64,000 nucleotides of DNA from Syngnathus acus (Eukaryota > Chordata > Actinopteri > Syngnathiformes > Syngnathidae). A program made the translations under genes and the position numbers. The stretch is from positions 4,809,412 through 4,873,411 of the forward strand of contig NC_051102.1 in assembly GCF_901709675.1 (NCBI RefSeq). Direction: 5' to 3'. The first letter of the stretch is position 1; every line of letters begins with the position of its first letter. The notes beneath the pieces are model-generated. The model saw nothing but the letters and a program-made list of their open reading frames with translations, ran no database searches and had not been told where the DNA came from. Positions 45,446-64,000 of the stretch are shown here, in pieces.

Positions 45446-47860
45446 ATCCAAACAATACAAATATACATAAAAAAAATAAAAAATACAGCACCGTCTAAAA
45501 AAGGCAATTCCATTTTTTGAGTGGGACTAAAAAAAAAGAAAAAAAGAGATTTTTTTTAATGGGCTATAAATTTGTTCCCCAGACTACCCATTTTCTCATA
45601 TACAACACAGTTCCATGTCACTTGAACATCTATTTCCCCTCGCGAACATACCTTTTCCTTCGAAATACTTTTAAATTATTCTTTACTTTCCCTCAAGTCC
45701 ACCTTTCTTCAGAATACGCCACTTGATACTTTTTGCCCCCCTTGAAATGATACTTCACTGAAACTAGTCCTTTTTGAAAATGCATTATTTTCTCTTTGAA
45801 AATATTCACCTTTTTTGTCCCTCAATGCCACTTATTAAAAATCTATATTGCCCTTCCAAATATATTTTCCTGTGCAATTATAGAGTGCCATCGCCATTGA
45901 AGAGAGAGAGTCTACAGTGAGCGATAAAGATATGTTTATTGACATATCCATCAGTGCGGACTCCAATGCAAATAAACCATGCAAGTTATTATCCAAGACC
46001 AGAGTATATCAGAGTTCCAGTGCTTTTTTTCTCTTAACTCAACGGGGGGAAAAAGGTTTTGTTTGTATTTTTTGAAAAGAAAAAAAAAAAAAAAAGTTGC
46101 AGAGGTATTCCATAATCCATATGGCTCTCTTATTATTTACATTGCAGAGGTGTTTGCACTAAATGGGCCTTGGCCGCTTTAGGTGTTGACAAACATTTGT
46201 TGCGGTACACAATCTCAAAATGTGTCAAATAAATTGAGTATAGGGGGACATTTTTTAAATTCTTTTTGTTACTATTATTTTTACAAGCCAATTCCATTGC
46301 AATATATCCAAAAGAGGTCATCTATTTTTTTCTGTAAATCAAAGGTGGTGGAACCCTTTCAGTAAAGACTTTTGAGGGTCTTAAAAAATTTACAATCCTA
46401 AAATAAAAGAGCTTATTAATATTTCTGTATTAAAATGTTTAGGGGCCGGATCAAATGTGTGTATGTTGCCCACCCCTGCTCTGCATACTCAAACCAAGTT
46501 GCAATATGTATGGCAATTTAATAAAAAAAAAAAAAAAAAAATGGAAGCGTTATGATTTGTCTGGTTTTGGAAGGAGGAAGAAAAAAACAGATATGGCAGT
46601 AAAATCAATATTTAAAGGTTATTAAGGCACTAGGTGGGCAAAATGCTACACCTGTTTAGTCTTCTTCAAATAATTTACAATTCAAACAGTGCAGTTTAAC
46701 ATTTGTTAACTTAATGTTTCTCCTTTTTGAACCATTTTTCTAGGAACCAATGTAAGGCAATACATTAAAAAAAAAAAAAAAAACAATACAAGCAAGAAAA
46801 AAATATATAACACAGGAGACAATGTACCAAATAAACAGAAAAAAAGTGATGGAGGTTTTAGGGACTCCTATACGCCATTACAATGGAAGTTTCCTTTATG
46901 GCTTGGGAGCAATAAAAATAATTAGAATAATAATAAAATAATGCATAGATTTAAATGATGATCTTACTCAATACATCTAATACTCGTGTCCCAATACTCT
47001 TGTTTCCAAACCTGATAACCTGACTTGGAGAGTAATAAGAATTTATATAAAAAATAAAAAAAAAAAAGGGGAGGAGGGGCAGAGCCAGAGAAGATTAGAT
47101 GAAGGCATCAGTCGCATTTATCCACCAGAAACGAAAGTCTCCTTGTGTTTAAGGATCTTGTCAGGCATTTTTTTTTCTTCTTCTATTTCCCCAGCCCTGA
47201 GATACAAGCACTCACGGCACAACTGCAACACCTGGATGACAGTACCTTAAATCTGAACAAAGAGCCCCAAACGATGTCGGATAGAAATCTCCGCGTGTCA
47301 TCTCCTGCTTTCGGGCGCCATTTTCTTGTGGAAATGTGGTGATGACCATTTGCAGAGTAGGGAGAGGGGCGGCTCCATAACGTCTTCTTTGCTAACGTGA
47401 CTGTCAACATTTTGTCCTCGTTTGAGGATGAACAAAGAGGGGGAAAGTACACAATAGTCCAGGGGAAAAACAAGTCCGACGGTCGAGACGGTTAGCTGCA
47501 AGAAAGAGCAGAGACAGGTGTCCAGTAAAGGAGACCAAAAAAAAACATCTTGAGGATGGTTAGTAACCCACACAAGTGGAAAACCCTTCAACAACTTATA
47601 AATAATAATACAAAATAATACAAAAACATTTGATGTGCGCCAGTTAGTCTCGCCGAACAACACCCAGCTGGATTTACACCGCATGATTCAAGTGACCCAA
47701 ATTCTATTTTCTCAACCCGTCTAAATCTAACTTGACACTTGTGGAATTATTTACGTGGAATTTTGGTGATGCACCAGTGTAAACACGGACACGAAACACG
47801 GTATGTCACTTGAAATGTACATGGAAATGGAGAGTCCCCCCCCAAAAAAATCTGATATAG

Positions 47861-47940
47861 GCACTAGATCTGGATTGGTCACTTGGATCTGGAGTGTAAC
47901 GGCATTAGATGTGGATTGGCCACTTGGATCGGAAGTGTAA
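47861..47940. repeat. Two-copy 40 bp tandem duplication in rock1 3'UTR
   Basis: Units 47861-47900 and 47901-47940 share the order TAGAT, TGGATTGG, CACTTGGATC and GTGTAA, with a few substitutions. Confidence 0.75.
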
Positions 47941-48589
47941 ATTCAGCCTCAGTGTCAAGAGCAGAAGAATCCCCACGTGTGAGCTGAAGGCGGCAACCGA
48001 GCGAGCGAGCGAGCGACCAACCAACAACGAGAGCACAAACGGCCAGTTAATAATCTTCATAAGAACAATAAATAGACTTTTGAAAACAAACACATGCACA
48101 CTTTTGCGAAGCGTCTCCTGTCAACAAGTGCTGGATGTTGCGTCTGCCGCGTGGAAGCTGGACTGCGCTCGGCTACAACACAGGAGGAGACAAGACAGCA
48201 AGCAGGTCATGTGACTTGACTCCGGCACCACTCGGTAGCCTCACGCCGGGCAAGACACGGACGACAGCGGTTGCACACGCTCACTTTCATCACGAAAAGT
48301 CTGTGGGCGAGTGTGAAAGGATGTAGCTAAAGCTAGGGCTAAAGCTAGCACAGAGTGAATCGACCGACTCCCCTGCTCGATGTTATGAGCCAACTTTGAG
48401 CCAATATGCATTTTCGTCAATAGTGGCATTATTATTGAAATACAAGACTTCAGCAAAATATATGGACTTTTTTCGAACAACATTTCTTTTGACTAGCCGG
48501 CCAACATAGGAGGAAATTAATTGAGCGTGAAAATCATTTCGGTAACTCATTGATGGAACACGTTTGGAGGATTCATCTTAACAAAAGTG

Positions 48590-63648
<15,059 letters not shown>

Positions 63649-64000
63649 GTTTAGCGTAAAAATTAAGTCGCCCCCGTGTCTTGCTTTGAAGGAAACAAAA
63701 AAGGGAGGCAAACGGAATGGCTAGCTAGCGTTAGCCGCCAGCGGTAGCTCGCTAGCTAGCTAGCCCGATGTTCGTTTGTTGTTTTTTTCCCCCTTTCTTC
63801 GTGGGAACTTTTAAAGACAATACATCGTTCTCCTCGAGCTTGCACACGAGATAAAACGTTGTAGGTTCCGCTGTATGTACAAAAGCCACATCTTCTGTTA
63901 TTATACAGTCTAGTATAGTCCCTCTCCAAATGTGTCTGGCAAACAACTTTCAGGGGCAACGCGACGGCCGAAGATTAGTCAGCCTCCGCGCAGGATGCCC
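63649..64000 (-). promoter_or_regulatory. rock1: rock1 leader and probable promoter
   Basis: Sequence upstream of the rock1 ATG, with a palindromic GCTAGCTAGCTAGC run at about 63750-63765 and a GC-rich, CpG-bearing end near 63960-64000. The transcription start could lie here or beyond the window. Confidence 0.4.

Larger units (their letters stand above)
45096..48589 (-). other. usp14 promoter and rock1 3'UTR
   Basis: No coding exon. The first few hundred bases upstream of the usp14 ATG are its leader and promoter. The rest is AT-rich rock1 3'UTR, with A-runs at about 46520-46540 and 46766-46783, a (GAGC)n run near 47999-48015 and a 40 bp duplication (47861-47940). Minus-strand AATAAA signals lie at 45440-45445 and 45935-45940; either could end rock1. 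Confidence 0.5.

Overview
This window looks like nuclear DNA of a ray-finned fish, most likely a percomorph teleost with a compact genome. Ten multi-exon protein genes lie in 64 kb. Nearly all introns have GT...AG ends, many are only 70-150 bp long, and there are many short microsatellites and homopolymer runs. No bacterial operon, CRISPR array, tRNA, rRNA or intact transposon was recognised. I rebuilt each gene exon by exon and required the reading phase to carry across every junction. All ten coding sequences close in frame; only the 5' end of the first gene is uncertain.

Layout: (1) a GLIS1/3-type zinc-finger gene (+, 2268-4913); (2) a lifeguard/TMBIM gene (+, 6559-8108) with a TATA box and a non-coding first exon; (3) parp2 (-, 8488-12924), convergent with the TMBIM gene; (4) zeb1 (-, 15600-26126), with a long first intron and a 3'UTR of about 2.4 kb that carries six miR-200-family seed matches; (5) an acyl-CoA thioesterase/BAAT-family gene (-, 27370-29030); (6) sdr39u1 (+, 30335-32393); (7) mettl17 (-, 32798-35698), convergent with sdr39u1; (8) thoc1 (+, 36287-40432), divergent from mettl17; (9) usp14 (-, 41264-45095), convergent with thoc1; (10) rock1 (-, 48590-63648), whose first intron fills most of 57.9-63.6 kb.

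The genes are mostly housekeeping: DNA-break signalling (parp2), mitochondrial ribosome assembly (mettl17), mRNA export (thoc1), proteasome-linked deubiquitination (usp14) and acyl-CoA metabolism. They sit beside developmental and cytoskeletal regulators (GLIS, zeb1, rock1). From memory, rock1-usp14-thoc1 match a human chromosome 18 group and parp2-mettl17-sdr39u1 a human 14q11-q12 group. zeb1 lies between members of the second group.

The points most worth a second look are: a WWE domain at the N-terminus of PARP2; the miR-200 site cluster in zeb1; a degenerate tandem repeat with CRE-like and ZEB-type E-box motifs just upstream of zeb1; a cysteine nucleophile in the thioesterase-family enzyme; a mettl17 poly(A) signal that overlaps its own stop codon; and two identical overlapping GTNNGT splice donors in mettl17. 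I did not find a wholly new system. The findings are unusual features of recognisable genes.
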